A model generated the notes under the pieces. The model was not told the origin of the DNA. It made no database searches and was given only the letters and a program-made list of their open reading frames with translations. A program made the position numbers and the translations under genes. From the NCBI GenBank assembly GCA_028753945.1, contig JAPNXP010000010.1, positions 1,987,042 to 2,051,041 on the forward strand: a stretch of DNA of 64,000 nt. The letters run 5' to 3'. The DNA is from Hexactinellida sp. DTS-2022. Lineage: Eukaryota; Porifera; Hexactinellida. Within the stretch, counting starts at the first letter, position 1. Each line of letters starts with the position of its first letter. This document shows positions 46,850 through 59,767 of the stretch, one piece after another.

Positions 46850-48660
46850 ATTTGTCAACACCTTTGGATATTTTTATTCTTCGTTCTTTTCCACTTAACA
46901 TCGGAGCATTTGAAGGACCGTCCTATTGCTCCTTCTACCAGAGAATTTCCCTGAGGATGACAAAGGGTAGTATGAGTTTTACGGATTCCCAACTACCTAA
47001 AGTTTCTTTCAAGAGGCAAGATTCAAAATTCAGTCCTTGGTCCGATTGGAGGAATTCAGGGATACCGAATCTTTCAAAGAAGTCCACCAATATTTTCGTC
47101 GTGCCGTAGTGGTCTCAGCCTTCTGATCAGACATTGGAATGCATCCAGCCATTTTGTAGAACGCGTCCTCATTTACCAAGAAAAATCGGTGTCCCTTTGT
47201 TCTAATAGGAACTTCAAGAACGTTCAAGTTAACTAATTGCATCGTTCTCCCCAATTGGAGTATTGAGCAATGGGTCTCTGACGATAAAGGTAGTTCAGGT
47301 TTTTGCAAGATTTGCAAGAGGTCACATACTCATAGATATCAGTGCCCATTCCAACCCAAAATCCTAAATATTTGCACGACTAAGAGTGCGTTCTACTTCT
47401 TGGTGATCGGCATCGTCATGGGCTTGAGAGTAAATCTTGTTTCAGTGTGTCAGGAACAATGATAACAGTTCGTAAGTCGGAAAATGGTTCAATCTTGTAG
47501 TTACGAGTTAAAATCCTATTAATTAATTGTAATTCTGATTGAATCTGCATAAAACGATTCAGTATCGGTTGGTTCCACTTTACACCAGAGAATCGTAGCG
47601 AAATTTGCATAGCCTCGAGCTAAATGATACATTGCCTAATACAGGGTCATCAAGCTGTTGCTGTCTAATCATTTCCATATTAGGCAAACGTGATAATTCC
47701 GTGAGCGCACAATGGTTGTGATTTTCGTTAGCAACTAGAATTCCAAAATTATTTGAAGAACGCGATAAAGCATCTGCATTTTCATTGTCAATTCCTTTGA
47801 GATATCGAATTACAAAGTCATACTGCTGTAATATTATAGCCCAACACCATAATGGTCCCACACTCTTTTTCTTCGCCAGCCATTCTAATGGTTTATGATC
47901 AGTGAGTATTTCGAACTGCCTTCCTAATAGATAATGTCGAAATCGCTTCACGTATTCGACAATTGCAAGATACTCTAATTCAACAGTGCTATAATGTTTT
48001 TCTGTAGTCCTCAATCCCCTGCTATGGTAAGCCACAACATGTCCTTCATTGTTCTAAAACTCCCCCAATCCTGTTCCACTCTCATCCGTACACAATACGA
48101 ACTTTTTCGTGAAATTTGGGCAAATTAGAACTGGGTTCGATGCCAATATTTCCTTCAGTTATGTGAGTGATTTTCCTGCATGTTCATTCCAATAAAATCC
48201 ACCTACTCCTCTCTGTACCGTACACATGATTTAATCAGATGTTACCCCCAACTTTACTGTAATAACCTTAACCGCCTCATTGATAGCCGTTTGTGAAATG
48301 TTATTTTCACTCGCTTCTTTATTCGCGGTTTCCACTTGCAAATTATCTATTGAAATCCTAGAGCTAACAACAGCCACCTCTTCAGAGCTTCGAAGTGAAG
48401 CCTCTTCATGCATCTGAATTACTAACTGATCCGTTTCATTGCATCCTCAGTTGTTTTGACAGCTGGGAGATGTGCGAATGTTTCGTAAACATGTCTGGGC
48501 AATCCACGAATGAACTGTTCAAATAGGAGCTGTACTTTTACATCCAGGATCATTTCTGGAAAGACTCTATTAAGTACCCTTTTCAGTTCGTGGAGATATT
48601 TTTAGGTGACTCTCCTGAGTAGATCCGCCTTCGTGGAATTCACTTACTATGATATTTAAT
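46850..48660 (-). mobile_element. Ty3/gypsy LTR-retrotransposon fossil
   Basis: Minus-strand parts in order: a gag-like segment (FEQFIRGLPRHVYETF), an RNase H of clear Ty3/gypsy type (TTEKHYSTVELEYLAI, FEILTDHKPLEWLAKK, IDNENADALSRSS) and integrase-like sequence (KGHRFFLVNEDAFYKM). Long terminal repeats were not found. It is incomplete and broken in several places, and looks old. Confidence 0.8.
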
Positions 48661-48681
48661 TGACAATAATATGTTGTCAGG

Positions 48682-50433
48682 GTCATGAGAGCACGTCCGA
48701 CCTGATTTGCAAAAATCACAAGGAAAATACGTTAAGTTTATTTTTTACGTTTAACAATAAATGATACTTTTTGTGCGATTGTTATACAAATCACATCAAG
48801 ATTACAATTACCACAATTTTTATATATAAATACATATTTTATTGTATTTTGAGAATTTATTGAAGAAACTGGATGGTTTCATAAGCTGAATTTTGTTAGT
48901 TAAGAGTATAAATATCAAAAGAATTAACAATGCATGATTAATTGCTTGGTTTTTCAAAATATTTACAGGGAACAACTATTCGAGTTGTTGGAAACTACAC
49001 GGATTTAAAAATTTGGTACCTTATACAATTATAATGTTTTCAATTTGGAATTGGAATTTCAACATTCATAAATATGTTTAGTCGTGACCTTCGTTATATA
49101 AGGCTTACTACTGAGTAGATTTTGCTGGACCATGGATTACTTAAAGGCCATTGATTATTAGCTGACATATCTTTATTTCAATATCTAGTAATGACAGACC
49201 TGAGCAGTGATGGATCTAGACTTTTACCACAGGGGGGGGGTAATTTACATTTCACTATAGTTAATTAATTAAACCCCCCCCTGAGAGGGAGGTCAGAAAA
49301 AATCTCAGGGGGGTATTTTTTCTCAAAAAATAATTTCAGGGGGGGCTAACCCCCCCCTGAGGGGGGTATAGATGAAACCCTGGACCTGAGAAATGAATTA
49401 TAATTATATAGGAAGCTATGAAGATGATATCAAGGCATACATGACACCCTTTAGAATTGTGATATATCACCATTTGATTACGTAATCGCTATTTTTCGTG
49501 GGAATTATCGTGTTTTTATAGCCTGCTGTTTAGTTAAGCGCGTTATAAATGTTCAAAATTGGAACATGAGGAAGTCCATAACTGGTTGAATGAAATATAA
49601 TGAAATTATAAATGTAATGTTGACACATTCCTCGGTTGCCAGGGTAATGTATATTTCCTGAAATGAGCCAAAACTCAAAAACTATCTACTTTATGTAAAC
49701 TATGCTAGTACAGATCTATCCGCTATTGGTAACTTCCTATTCATTGATGATACATTTTATAGGCCTAACTTCAATAATCTTTGAGATAATGAGATTATTA
49801 GCATTTAATTCTTTATATGGTGATGCACTCATTATCTCAAAGATTATTGAAGTTAGGCCTATAAAATGTATTATAAATGAATAGGAAGTTACCAATAGCG
49901 GATAGATCTGTACTAGCATAGTTTACATAAAGTAGATAGTTTTTGAGTTTTGGCTCATTTCAGGAAATATACATTTCCCTGGCAACCGAGGAATGTGTCA
50001 ACATTACATTTATAATTTCTTTATATTTCATTCAACTAGTTATGGACATCCTCATGTTCCAATTTTGAACATTTATAACGCGCTTAACAATGTTAAAAGC
50101 CGGCTATAAAAATACGATAATTCCCACGAAAAATAGCAATTACGTAATCAAATGGTGATATATCACAATTCTAAAGGGTGTTATGTATGCCATGATCTCA
50201 TGTTCCTAACTTCCTATACAATTATAATGCATTTCTCAGGTCTGCCATTACTAGCTATTGAGATAAAGATATGTCAGCTAATAATCAATGGCCTTTAAGT
50301 AATCCATGGTTCGGAGTAGTTGTTTGGCCTTATATATCGAAGGTCACGGTTTAGTGGATATTCTTGAGAAAATATGCTTAACGTAATTTTTATATGATTT
50401 TTTGCAATTTGGGTGGGACGTGAGGGTGGCTAA
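48682..50433. repeat. Large imperfect palindrome, arms 0.6-1.1 kb, 34-bp centre
   Basis: The left arm ends at 49793 (aatctttgagataatgag) and the right arm begins at 49828 (ctcattatctcaaagatt). Matching landmarks outward include ttataggcctaacttcaata, gctagtacagatctatccgc, tgttgacacattcctcggtt and ataatcaatggcctttaagt, then outermost cgtccnacc...gcaaaaaatcac blocks. The left arm is longer because of later insertions, including the MITE at 49205. Arm identity is high with scattered substitutions. Confidence 0.85.
49205..49382. repeat. hAT-type MITE in the palindrome's left arm
   Basis: CAGTGATGGATCTAG at the left and tatagatgaaaccctg at the right, flanked by GACCTGAG at 49197-49204 and 49383-49390. 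The right arm of the palindrome carries the uninterrupted site. G/C runs (ggggggggg, ccccccc) fill the interior. Confidence 0.88.
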
Positions 50434-50507
50434 GATTAATGGAAAATTGAACAAATTACCATTTTAGAAAATGTTGGTTTGAAGTACTTAACCAATCCCT
50501 GGTCCAA

Positions 50508-50549
50508 AAAATTAGTGACCACCATTGCCTTAGTGTATAGAATGCTATG
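50508..50549. repeat. Isolated P1-like terminal repeat
   Basis: ccattgccttagtgtatagaatgctatgg closely resembles the inverse of the P1 terminus (CATAGCAATCTATATACTAAGGCAATG), quoted here in two parts: ccattgccttagtgtatag and aatgctatgg. The partner end was not seen. Confidence 0.6.
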
Positions 50550-50904
50550 GTTAAGTGTTAATTTATTATTGATTTAGTAAAATATATATTTCTTCATTTT
50601 TCTTTCTGAGCAACAGTTGAAGGCAATTAATGTCAAATTACTAGGAACATAGTAGAATGATTCCCCATTTCTATAAGACATAGCTTCTATTTATGTAGTT
50701 AAACTGCCTGCACGCAAACAAGCCAATAATAATATGCTACGAATTATATCATGTGATGTTTACTCACAATACCAGATATCTTTCAAAAATATTTAAAGCT
50801 TATTTGAATTCTAATATCAATCAAGGTAGATTAAATGTTTTATAGAAGCAAGTTTGAACAACGTTTATGAAGTAATTAGTGAAAATCGAATCAAATACAA
50901 TACT

Positions 50905-51035
50905 TAAGATACCTCCTAGTTTCTTAAAGTTCGGTCTTAAGATCGAACTTAAATCTTAGTGAATACGACATAAAGTCGAACTTTAGACTTAAGCACTAAG
51001 ATCGATCTTAAGTTCTTAGTGAATGAACACGGCCG
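50905..51035. repeat. Short palindromic repeat with TTAAGATCGAACTTAA motifs
   Basis: Inverted and direct copies of cttaagatcgaacttaa and actaagatcgatcttaag, ending near aatgaacacggccgctg. Probably a small MITE; ends are not defined. Confidence 0.5.
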
Positions 51036-51678
51036 CTGAGCTAATGGATAATCAAAACTTTTCTATTTAATCCTAAATTTCAACTCTCAGATCCTATACA
51101 AGTTGAAGGAGATGTGGACATTGATACATACATCTAGTGAATATTTTCTCCCCCAGTTAAGTGAATCCCCCAAAAGGCATCGCGATCAGACTTATGATAC
51201 ATCATCCCCTTCACCAAGTATCCCACAGTTATCTGGAGTAAAGCCTCTCCTTCCACTTGTGACTATGCCACCTCGCCTTGTCTGAAAAAATAACATCCAC
51301 TTGCCTATCGGAGCACAAATCTCCCGACATATTTATGACTGATGTAATTATAAACGCGTTTTGTGTAAGTGTCCCCCCTCGTTTGTTTAATTTACCCTGC
51401 ACAATTTGAAACACCAAGGCTCTATTAGCAAGTTTTGTTTCGTAATTACCATTTAGTCATAATTTTGTTAATATAATATCCAATTTTGACTATTAGCAAG
51501 CAAGCAAATTTCATGCAAAATAGCACTTGCAATTCACCGAACCCAAATTTATTTGCTAAATTTCAGCTGTATGTTACAAGTTAATTCATAGGAAATTTAT
51601 ATTACATGTTGTATGTACTTGTATCACACGTTGTTTGTACCTACATATATTAAGTGTTGTAAATACGTATTTTACATG

Positions 51679-51947
51679 CAGTGGTGGATACTTGACGAAA
51701 TATTGGGGGGGCGAAATTAATTGGGACTCATCACACTTTCAGTATTACTAATAGTGTATTTTCTCAATTTCGCTATATAATTATGCTATTTTGGTGTTGT
51801 TGTTTCTATTACAATTTGTACGCACTCCTTCCACTTTTGAAGTAAAAGATTCCTTTGTTTCCACTTTTTGACTCAAATTTATTTAAACTTTATTCTTTCG
51901 AAATTATTGGGGGGGGGGGCGACTGCCCCCCCTAGTGTCCGCCACTG
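51679..51947. repeat. hAT-type MITE, 269 bp
   Basis: CAGTGGTGGATACTTG at the left and ctagtgtccgccactg at the right, flanked by TTTACATG and ATTACATG (7 of 8). Contains ggggggg/ccccccc runs like the 49205 element. Confidence 0.82.
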
Positions 51948-52167
51948 ATTACATGTTCTATGTATTTTTTAATACCTCTATTTATACCGTAATACTACTA
52001 TTCAATTAGTAAATTGAATAGTATTACTTTACATTCCTATAATTTATTGTTTGAAATACATTTTCCTAGGAAAATAAAATCGATGGAAACATTATTAAAT
52101 CATTTGGGATCATTAATTTTGTACCCTTATTCGTGTGGATAACCCACTAGTGTTGAATATCTATAGA

Positions 52168-52677
52168 TACTATACTATTAAAACACAAACCTTTATGTGC
52201 GTATGTACAGTATATACATACTATATTTGTTGGTATGTTCCGAGTTGATTGAAGAAACTGGACGGTTTCCAAATGATATTTTTGGCATATAGGGGTAACT
52301 TTTGTCTCCCGCCAACAAGTTGATGTTTCCACTCAAAATTTATCACACCTCGACAAGTTATGACGTCATTGTTACATTTCGAGAACCCTGAAAATTCACT
52401 TAATCGCACATAATTCCCGCCCTCTGAGATAAAAATCTGAAAATTTAATGGAACATGGACATTAATGATGCGGACATGTTGGTCACACCAGATTGCCAAT
52501 ATGCTTACTCATTGTCGCATGATGACACCATCACTAAATTTCACACTGTTAAATTAGACTATTTAGGCCTATGCTTTATATTCAATGTTAGAAGTGTATA
52601 AACCACACATCAATCGCAAAGCGGTTGGTTTGTGGTTGTGTTCTACCGCGAAGCGACCTAGCAAGCGAGCGAGATAG
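52168..52677 (+). mobile_element. Non-autonomous Helitron, ~510 bp
   Basis: 5' ctatactattaaaacacaaa and 3' gcaagcgagcgagatag, with the hairpin caatcgcaaagcggttgg inside. Same family as 37917-38407 in opposite orientation. The final CTAG has become ATAG. Confidence 0.8.
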
Positions 52678-52864
52678 TAGTATAAATTTGCAGTACTACT
52701 ATAGGAATGGCTGTAATTATCTAACTAGAATGTATAGTGCTACTATAAGCATATTAAATTTACTAGATACAAGTGACTTCTAGAAATTATTTGCTTTACA
52801 AAGGAAAATTTGGTAAAAGTAAACGCAGTGTATGTGGTTCCTCTGAAAGCAAAGGAAGTCAGGT

Positions 52865-54330
52865 AAAGATATTTTTCGAAGTTTATGGAGACAATCTCGA
52901 CTCTTTAAAATCCAGTCAACCTATGGGTTGAACGTTTTGAAGTTGGCTGGAGTACGGTTGACAAAGTACGAACACGCGCGTACCCATATTTCACGGGACA
53001 CCAGGGTAATATCGACCTGATCTCCAGTATAATTGATGCTGATAGGCGGCTTACAGTCAGATAGTTAGAGGAGATTCTGGACATATCTAAAAGTAGCATA
53101 CATCGCATTATATTTGAGTAATTAAAAATGAGCCTCCATGGTTTGGTGGGTGCAAAAACCTTGACCAATGGGTAGATGTTGGCCACCAATGACTGAAATT
53201 ATGAAAAGGGGACTTTTTGATCGCCTAAATTCTGATCTCATTACCATGAATCCGAGACATATCCGGGTTTAATTACATTGACCAGCCAAGATTATTTGAA
53301 CAGGAATTATATTCAATACATAACAAACTTCTAGTAGTTTGCCTACAGCAGTTAAACTACTCTATAAATATATTGTTATAGTTCTAAACTTCATAACATT
53401 GGAATTTAGGTTAATTTTCTACAACAATCATGAAGTGGCATGTGTCCCTGCTACTTGCCACTTGTGGTACAAGTGGCACAAATCGAAATGTTGGTGTATC
53501 TGTGGAAAATGATCGTAATTATTAGAAATTAAATAAATAGAGCGATTGGACTATGAAGTATTTAAATCTGAAATCAGAATTTGGAGTGTAATTGCCTCAT
53601 AATCATCACAAATAATATATCTAATTAGATAATTATATATTTAATGAGTTTAACACCTCCTTAATAAAATATATTCAAATATTTTACCAATTTATTATAC
53701 TTGACATATCATTGTATGCCATCATCCATTTTGAACATCTACTAAGGTTATTATGCTGCTAGAAGCTTGAATATATGAATTCTTAATATTGATGTTCAAA
53801 TACTTTTGGCCAGTCAGATACTATTAACCGGAGAAAAACTTTCAAGTAGTCAGTGTAAAAAACACTATGAGCTTCCTCAAAGCAAGCCTAAGTGCCAAGA
53901 GTATGCTGAAAAGATAATGATCAGTGTATTCTATCATATACAGGGCGTGGTGCTAATAGATTGGCTCCAGGAGAAGACTACCATCAATAGAGATAATTAT
54001 ATAACCGAATTGGAAGAACATCGGGCAGCCAGTAAGCGAGAACAACGTGGGAAATTATGTTAGAAAATCATCCTCCAATTTGATAATGCTAGGCCCCAGT
54101 CAGTTCTACACCTACCAGTGCCATTAAAGGTTTGGGTTTCGAATGTCGCCCGTACCCAGCATATAGTCCAGACCTGGTTCCAAGAGACTATGACTGTTTG
54201 GAGAGCGATAAAGGCCCCTTCATGAGAAAATAATTAAGGAGTTTAGTGACCTGAGCTTTGTAGTAGAATTGTGGGAAAAGGGTGCGCCAAGGATGTTTTC
54301 GCTACGAGCATTGACAATTTCCAGAAAGGT
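52865..54330 (+). pseudogene. mariner-type transposase remnant
   Basis: 52990-53170 encodes an HTH region typical of mariner: IDADRRLTVR and LDISKSSIHRIIFE. 53850-54230 encodes the catalytic part: KIMISVFYHIQGVVLIDWLQ, then FDNARPQS (from HQDNARPH) and PYPAYSPDLVPRDYDC. The middle portion (53180-53800) has unrelated repeat sequence. Several stops and frame changes. The mariner DD34D triad cannot be fully read. Confidence 0.75.
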
Positions 54331-54456
54331 CAAATCCATTATCCTAGAAAGGTATGTTGAAACTAAACATATTGCACTTTAATAATCATATATACATCAA
54401 CTTAATTATAAAATATTTATATCAATATAAATTACTTGTCTAATAAGAAATAAAAA

Positions 54457-55263
54457 TTATTTAAGATTTGTTTTTGCTGATTGAATATATAATTCTGCAT
54501 AAGGTACTTTGCAATATTCTGGATTTTGTATATAAATATCATATAATTGGCCGAAGGATGGTCTTAATTTTGGGTCATAATTCCAACATTGGTTCATGAG
54601 TGTATAAGTATTTTCCGGACAACAATTTGGGATTGATAATCTTTTCCCTTCTTCAAGAATCTTTAAGACTTCTTGTCCATTTTTCTCTCCATAAGGTTGT
54701 TCACCAAATGAAAACATTTCCCACAATGTTATACCATAACTCCAGACATCGCTAGAATGTGAAAAAGTGCCATAATATACTGATTCAGGGGCATACCATT
54801 TTACAGGCCAACGACCACCTTTAGAAGCCTTGTAATAATTGCTGTCGGCTCCTACAGCACGTGATAAACCAAAATCACTGATTTTAACCACTTTTGTAGA
54901 AGCAATTAAAATATTCCGAGCAGCCAAGTCTCTATGAACGAACCTTTTAGATTCTAAAAAACACATACCACAAGCAATCTCACCACCCCATAATTTAAGT
55001 ACATCAATTGAAATGGATTTCCTGTTTATTGGTAGTTGAATAAAGTTTAAAAGAGACCCATCTATTAGTAATTCTTGTACTAGCATAATAGGTTCATCAA
55101 GACACACACCTATAAGCTTAACAATAAAATCATGATCCAAATCAAACATCACTCGAGCTTCTTGAAGAAAAGCTTCAGAACCACAATTAATACAATCCTG
55201 TCTCAAAGTTTTGACAGCGACTTTAAGAGTTTTACCTTTATTAAGGAGGTTTCCAGAAAAAAC
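54457..55263 (-). CDS. Cytoplasmic tyrosine kinase, C-terminal exon (Syk/Shark-like kinase domain)
   Basis: The exon starts after ttttTAG| at 55263 and reads VFSGNLLNKGKTLKVAVKTL, giving the VAVK lysine; the glycine loop must be in the preceding exon, not found in the window. Then FLQEARVM (helix C Glu), catalytic loop FVHRDLAARN, VKISDFGLSRAVGADSNYYK with paired activation-loop tyrosines, GGRWPVKWYAPESVYYGTFS, DVWSYGITLWEMFSFGEQPY and CWNYDPKLRPSFGQL. TAA follows KTNLK at 54459-54457. GRWPVKWYAPE and the YY pair indicate the Syk/ZAP-70/Shark group; EMFSFGEQPYGE suggests Shark (SH2-ankyrin, HTK16-like), which vertebrates lack. All catalytic residues are present and the frame is open, so this is a live host gene. 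SH2 or ankyrin exons should lie to the right. Confidence 0.9.
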   Translation of the reverse strand, partial: VFSGNLLNKGKTLKVAVKTLRQDCINCGSEAFLQEARVMFDLDHDFIVKLIGVCLDEPIMLVQELLIDGSLLNFIQLPINRKSISIDVLKLWGGEIACGMCFLESKRFVHRDLAARNILIASTKVVKISDFGLSRAVGADSNYYKASKGGRWPVKWYAPESVYYGTFSHSSDVWSYGITLWEMFSFGEQPYGEKNGQEVLKILEEGKRLSIPNCCPENTYTLMNQCWNYDPKLRPSFGQLYDIYIQNPEYCKVPYAELYIQSAKTNLK

Positions 55264-56380
55264 CTAAAAATGAGGAACAGTTAACTCAAATATATATAGA
55301 ATCGTTTTAGAATTATAAATTTTAACGCTGAGTTCATAAATTATGAGATTAGTTTATAAATGAAGATATAAACATACAAGATAGAACATTGATAAATAAT
55401 AATCGAGAAACTTAAGGTTCCAGTACATTAAAGAACGCACTTTTCAAAAGTTTTTGTCAATTAAAAAAATTAAGAGCAGAATCGGAATTTGCATAAATGC
55501 AATATATCGAAACACGTGCACTCATGAAATCATTTTTCACTTGACTATTTTATGAAAAGAATACCTACTAATATAGTACAATATAACTTGTTACAACGGT
55601 CACTCTAAATAGTTTTCAAGTGACAACAAGACACATAGAATAGTTCCCCACATGACTTCCCATATTTATTCGACAAGTGTATAGTTGTCACCATTACATA
55701 AGCTCCGTTTTTGGCCAGTTCCTTCAGTGGAAATAATTTACAGGTTCCACTTTATGTCTCTTTTGGAGCTAGAAAATGCTTGGTTTAAAATAAGCTGTCA
55801 AAGAGGGTTTCTCTCAACTGTGGGTCTGTTGCAATTAGAACTTGTTCCAGTTGAAAGATGCCTCGACTAGTAAGAACGAGTTTCCAATATTATCTATGAA
55901 TCAAGGTCATTTATTAATTTACCTGAATACCTGTAAATAAATTGATTATTAAATTAGCTTAACGTGACAAGAAATAACAATTTTTGTAATATCATGATGA
56001 CGTAATATTTTGATAGTGAATAGGCAAGTCATGATTTTGGGTGCGTAAAATGTAGGCACTAATTAATATAAATAATGTATAAAATTTTAACGTTTCTATC
56101 TCATATGAATGTAAGTCCTGAGCAATTAGGTTGATTTTCACACTTTCAAAAATGTGACAAGAATGTCATAACTCCATGCCAGGTGCGAATTTTCGCTCAA
56201 GATTCGAACTTGTCCGAGCAATATCCAAAATATATACATACTATTTGTACTTCAATTTTATAAATACATAACTGTGTGATGAATCAAATAGAAACTAATC
56301 ATAATGTTAACTGTGCGATGAATGAAATCAAATCTAATCATAATGTTAATCCATTAGTACAGAGCTGAAATGGAATTATT
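55264..56380. other. Intron or upstream region of the kinase gene, no exon found
   Basis: AT-rich. Around 56030-56230 (tgtgacaagaatgtcataac, attttcgctcaagattcgaa) there is faint similarity to the 52.3-kb Helitron interior (tatgacgtcat, caaaatttatc). No exon with SH2, ankyrin or glycine-loop motifs was recognised on the minus strand. Confidence 0.4.
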
Positions 56381-57050
56381 TTACTGTCCCGAAAAATCGC
56401 GACTACCTAGTGGACCAGACTGAAATCACAGCCTTTGAGACTTTAAACGTAGACAGTGCCCTAACAGAGCTTTATAGTTGGTGAGCTGAAAATTGGCATA
56501 AAGGTGTAGAGTGATCATCAAATTCGCTCCTGGGGTTTGGGTTTTTGATCAAACTATTTTAACAGCCCTCAAATTTTTATCTATTAGCGGCTACGAATTC
56601 TAAATTTGTCCTTGGTTTCTACCATAATTGGGTGCCAATCCCCTGTATTTCCTCACACTTCAGATTCTGTAAACTGTTAAATCTTACTCTATTGTTTTAG
56701 AATAATAATAATAATACTTTAGAAATCGAGCTGGCTTCTACTGAATTGTAGTATTTCTATACAAATGATTAGCAAATAAAATAAAATAAAGGAAATAGTT
56801 TTACTTAACTTAATTTACTGTGGACATATCTGTCAAAGTAATTAATGAATTAATAATAATAAAATCCAGGCATGTTTTATAAATATCAAATATCTCAGAG
56901 AGTGTGCAAAATAGAACAACTTCCAACTTATCGATTGACCGTTGTGGCACATAACCTTCAACATATTTGGTTGGCGGCACTATCAATCAACTAGCCAACA
57001 AAATGTAGTAAGTAACATGCGGTCGGTATAGCTATAATTGCAGATTTTTA
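56380..57050 (+). repeat. Diverged copy of the foldback-cluster body
   Basis: gtagacagtgccctaacaga, gctttatagttggtgagctg, cctcacacttcag, gagctggcttctactgaatt and finally a degenerate module C hairpin (ggcactatcaatcaac, gtaacatgcggtcgg). It is older than the copies at 28-36 kb. Confidence 0.65.
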
Positions 57051-57059
57051 TGAATAGGA

Positions 57060-59760
57060 ATAGTTAATGTTATTCGTCTTTTGATTGAATTAAATGAGAG
57101 CACATATTATAGGTTACTGAAAAAACAACACGAACCGCCCATATCTTCGTTGTATTAGTCTTACACAATACTTGAATAAAGGAATAATCGATTTTCGACA
57201 GCTAAGCTCGCTTGTGATATGTCATGCCGTGGAAAGCTAGTTGACTACCTTAAAATTCCCGTAAGGCACCGAATAATAAGCTACTAACAAATAGATAGTT
57301 ATTTTTCTAATTGAAATCATAATAAACAGAATTGTTAATTGCTAAGTATGGATTAATAGGAACTAATGATAATGTGTGGTAGGAAGGAGTAACTCTGAAA
57401 TGTTTGGGAAAATATATACAAGAAGAGAGAGGAAACACCATGGAAGACATATTTGCTAACCTTAAGCAAAGGTATGCGGCATTTCTAAAGAAGGAATCCA
57501 AATCTTTACGAAAACGTGCAATATGTACCAACTCCGAACATGTAAGAAACAATGAAAAGTACAGTCGATAAATTCATACGATCTTTGCTCACTAAGTTAA
57601 AAATACTAAATTGGTTCCAAAATACTCCTGAACCTTACATTTTTCTTAAATTTTACATTTTATTCTGCTATAAAAGGATTACCTTGCAAAAAATGTTGTC
57701 CTTAGTCCATTGTGAACAAGTCTGGTTTGGAAGTTGTCAACAAAATCATGTACATTTTCTAGTAGCTCGGACTAGGACATATCCGGCAGAGCGATAAAGG
57801 TAAATAATTCTAGAATGCTAATTTTGCCAACATGCTTCCGGAGAATTGGTCTGAATGCAAATTAATTCTTGACAAGGCAAATAATCCCAATATCTAGGAT
57901 TTGTTGAAAGAGTGAACAGCGAGATTAAAAAGGATATTATGTTCCTTCAAGCCTAATAAGTAAAGTATGTTAAATTCGCATAATATTGTATAAACAAAGA
58001 GTGTGAAGTTGGCCTAGTTTCGACCAGGTTCACTTAAGTCAGATATTTGACTCACTTTTAGTAATCATATTTGAATTATATATTATCATATGACAGAGGA
58101 GAAACGAAGGTTTTTCCGTAATAAAATTCATTTTTTTAAGAAGATTTCAGCTGGTTATTTTTATCATACAATGTAGGGTTGGAATTTCATCAAAAATCAC
58201 AATCTCAAAATTTGTAATTAAACTTTGGAGAGAGTTTTGTGATTAATTTCCCAAATTTTGGAGTTATAAACGTACAAACGTGAAGTTGTGAAAAAGAGTC
58301 AAAGTAGAATTTTGAAAAGTCAACTGAGTAGGAGGGTTAGTTCAAAGTTCAATTCCTATATCAAACTCAAAAATGAATCTAATTTATTTTGGTATCATAC
58401 GTTAGAGGAGACACGTATGTTACTTCAAAGTCATTACTACAAAGTCATTCGGATAATACTTGAATTTTAGCATGAGGTTTCTGTATAATTTTTAAAAAAA
58501 TTAGAATGTCGCCATTTTGTGATTTAGTAGCCTTTGGGGTAGGAAATATATCCCTATTTTAGTATTCCTATTATAAAATTATTAGAAAGTAGGAAGTAAC
58601 TGAAATTTATTTCATTTTACCAAAAATTGTTACCGTCATCATTAAATGGCGCAGGAATAGCTTAACCACAAATCTGAGATTCTCAAAAGTGGTTCTAATG
58701 GACTCGCAATGGTTGATTACCCAATATACAACCCAAGTAATAACAATAGGAGGCATAGTTTATCCTAGAATGAAAATTAGAAACTGGCCTCTTTGTTTTA
58801 TGACCTTCTCGGCGACATATCTAGCAGTATATTAAGTAGGCCATGATGGGATTTGTCAAAGCATTCTATGGATTTGTATATATAAATTACTGGTACAATT
58901 TATCTACAAATTACATATTATTTAATTATTTCATACTTTCCTTTACTTTTCGATGTTAGCTTTCTTATTCATATTTTTCTTGGATGCCTAACTTGCCTTG
59001 TTCTGCTCATAGTTACGCTACTGGATTTCACAATGTTCATAGTGGTCTCCTATATTTCACATTCTTTCAGAACCGCAAGTCATAGTGTATAAATGGAAAC
59101 GGTTTCTGCACAGAGATTGTAGTTTTTCAGTATATATTTGATGACTTCACTATTAATTAAACATCAGCGGAGTGGAAATAAACCAAATCGCTGAATCCTA
59201 CGAAGATGAACAGTGAAAATTCTCAAATCTATACATTTTATCAAATAATCGACAAATCTAAAGATCTCCCAAGGATGAATTATTGGCACCTTGATACCAC
59301 ATTTATATTGTCAATTATGGCATGAAATACAGTAGTAATTTCAGTCCAAAACATCATTACTATTGACAAGTTTCTTCAAGTTAAAGTGTTGTAATCGTGG
59401 AAGACCTGCGAATCTCTCAATCACCTTTTATGTGAAAACCGTCAGACATGGACATTGATTTGATTAATCAACATTCTTGGAAGGGAGTTGTCTCAAGGAC
59501 CGAGATTATTTTCCACTTGAAAACAATGATGCCAGATTTAATTGAATGTCCACTCTAGTTCGTTGGTTAGAGTCTGGGAAAGCTTACCTATTCATGAGGA
59601 AAATTAACAGTTCAAAACTTCACGAGTTTACACTATTCAAGTATTGCACTGCCTAAACTTGTAGAATATTGACCAGCGAATGTGAAATTACCTAAGTATT
59701 GTCATCATTTAAACAATATATTGGTTTGTCAAGTCCTGGAGAATGAGAGGGAACTTAAAC
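57060..59760. other. No feature recognised
   Basis: Several frames of 43-81 codons occur (for example a plus frame from 57440 starting MEDIFANLKQRYAAFLKKES), but none shows domain similarity, splice support or composition that sets it apart. Possibly kinase intron or intergenic DNA. Confidence 0.35.
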
Positions 59761-59767
59761 AGTCTAT

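Noticed and set aside
49702-49919. Two 60-codon frames, one on each strand, with almost the same peptide
   Set aside because: This is the palindrome read from both sides, not a duplicated gene.
57440-57571. Short plus frame starting MEDIFANLKQ as an exon
   Set aside because: 43 codons only, no recognisable similarity and no clear splice sites.
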